A stretch of DNA of 42,739 nucleotides from the NCBI GenBank assembly GCA_937901475.1, contig CALGTL010000053.1:1-42739 (forward strand), in the 5' to 3' direction. Below, in pieces: positions 42,051-42,739 of the stretch. Source of the DNA: an uncultured Dehalococcoidia bacterium. Lineage in GTDB: Bacteria; Chloroflexota; Dehalococcoidia; Lucifugimonadales; Australimonadaceae. The translations under genes and the position numbers were made by a program. How positions within the stretch are numbered: position 1 is the first letter of the stretch; each line of letters opens with the position of its first letter. The notes beneath the pieces were generated by a model. The model worked only from the letters and a program-made list of their open reading frames with translations, was not told the origin of the DNA and searched no databases.

Positions 42051-42739
42051 TCTTCGACAGCCGCTTTAGCTTCAACCGCCTCTGGCTTCACCGGCGGCGT
42101 AGCGAACGACATCGCCAGCAGCATCACGAAGAAAATTCCGCCGAATATACCGTAGGCGATACGATAGCTGCCGGTTGTGTCGAAGATGTACCCCGCAACG
42201 GTCGGGCCAACTGGAGAAAGCAGCCGGAACGGTGCGGTGAATCCTCGGATCTCGCCCATATGGCGGCGCCCGAAGAAGTCCGACCACAACAGCGTCTCTA
42301 CTAGCGACGATCCTCCCACTGCGAACCCGAATACCAGGCCGAACAAAATGGCCATTGGATACGTATCGGCAATCAGCAGAACACCCATCGACAACAGCAG
42401 CAGCCCGCTGATAAGCATCGCGCCAAAGCGGATATGTAATTTCTCGAATACGAACCCCCAGGGCACACCAGTAAGCGCAGATGTAGCTGCGAAAAGAGAC
42501 AGGATACTGACGGCTTGAGCTGCACTGAGGCCTTTGTCTTGAAAGCTAATGACTAAGTGTAGATTGATTGCCCCCAGTGCAAAGCGATCCACCGAAACAA
42601 ATGTAACAATCATCCAAAAAGCTCGTGTACGTCGAGCCTCCTTGAGCGTCCATGAGATATCGCGCACGTCACGCCCGAACCCGCGTGGTGCAGCACTCGC
42701 CGTATTGGCAGGTTTTTCTCCATCGGGGTAAAGCCCCAG
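42047..42739 (-). CDS. MFS transporter, OFA-like, 5' end outside window
   Basis: The track begins this frame at an internal GTG (42667), but the frame is open to the window edge and reads GLYPDGEKP before SWTLKEARRTRAFWM. This is the central linker of the same OFA/monocarboxylate-like MFS type as the gene at 209-1507, which has GLYPDGRPP at the same place. The visible 231 residues are therefore the linker and the last six helices. GFAVGGSSLVETLLWSDFFGRRHMGEIRG matches FSGGAFAMLPVIYADYFGRRSIGTIRG in the other gene. Substrate unknown. Confidence 0.85.
   Translation of the reverse strand: MGLYPDGEKPANTASAAPRGFGRDVRDISWTLKEARRTRAFWMIVTFVSVDRFALGAINLHLVISFQDKGLSAAQAVSILSLFAATSALTGVPWGFVFEKLHIRFGAMLISGLLLLSMGVLLIADTYPMAILFGLVFGFAVGGSSLVETLLWSDFFGRRHMGEIRGFTAPFRLLSPVGPTVAGYIFDTTGSYRIAYGIFGGIFFVMLLAMSFATPPVKPEAVEAKAAVED

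Overview
The window looks like a piece of a free-living, probably marine, bacterial chromosome from Chloroflexota, most likely a SAR202/Dehalococcoidia-type lineage. This is inferred from gene content: a DUF2298 (YYY) membrane protein next to an Agl23-type glycosyltransferase, a single-chain alpha2-type GlyRS, many MFS carriers and a soluble NuoEFG-like set. No marker such as rRNA is present. No tRNA, rRNA, CRISPR array, insertion sequence or phage gene was seen. Both ends cut through genes: a rhodanese at the left and an MFS transporter at the right.

Layout. 1-9 kb holds a partial rhodanese, an MFS carrier, GlyRS ending in a (TAGG)n repeat, a lone SbcD-like nuclease, a second MFS carrier, a divergent Gfo/Idh/MocA oxidoreductase, a 78-bp near-perfect palindrome and a third MFS carrier. 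9-17.8 kb (minus strand) holds mutS and a tight operon nuoE-nuoF-nuoG plus an Fpr-like ferredoxin/flavodoxin reductase. 17.9-21.4 kb holds serA, a class V aminotransferase that probably completes serine synthesis, and a gamma-carbonic-anhydrase-like protein. 21.5-25.1 kb is a plus-strand three-gene operon: a B12-dependent acyl-CoA mutase large subunit, its small subunit and a PaaK-type CoA ligase. The active-site residues of the large subunit match 2-hydroxyisobutyryl-CoA mutase and not methylmalonyl-CoA mutase. 25.5-28.6 kb holds trpS, an inositol-phosphatase-family protein and a YihY/BrkB membrane protein. 28.6-31.9 kb holds DUF1015, an ACMSD-like amidohydrolase and a DsbA-family protein. 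31.9-33.7 kb holds rnc and ftsY. 33.7-42 kb is a plus-strand envelope/glycosylation block: a DUF2298 protein with an inserted seven-repeat propeller, an Agl23-like protein, an AglD-like flippase-domain protein and an FAD oxidoreductase. A partial MFS gene converges on it.

Most striking observation. The DsbA-family gene at 31211-31852 is not the short ORF in the track. Reading upstream in frame gives a complete protein whose active-site Cys position is a TGA codon. That TGA lies at the base of a hairpin with a 5-bp upper stem and a GUCU tetraloop, which has the geometry of a bacterial SECIS element. It is a strong selenoprotein candidate. Other points worth following are the 2-hydroxyisobutyryl-CoA mutase operon, the propeller inserted into DUF2298, the NuoEFG-like complex with missing cofactor ligands, and the long palindrome.
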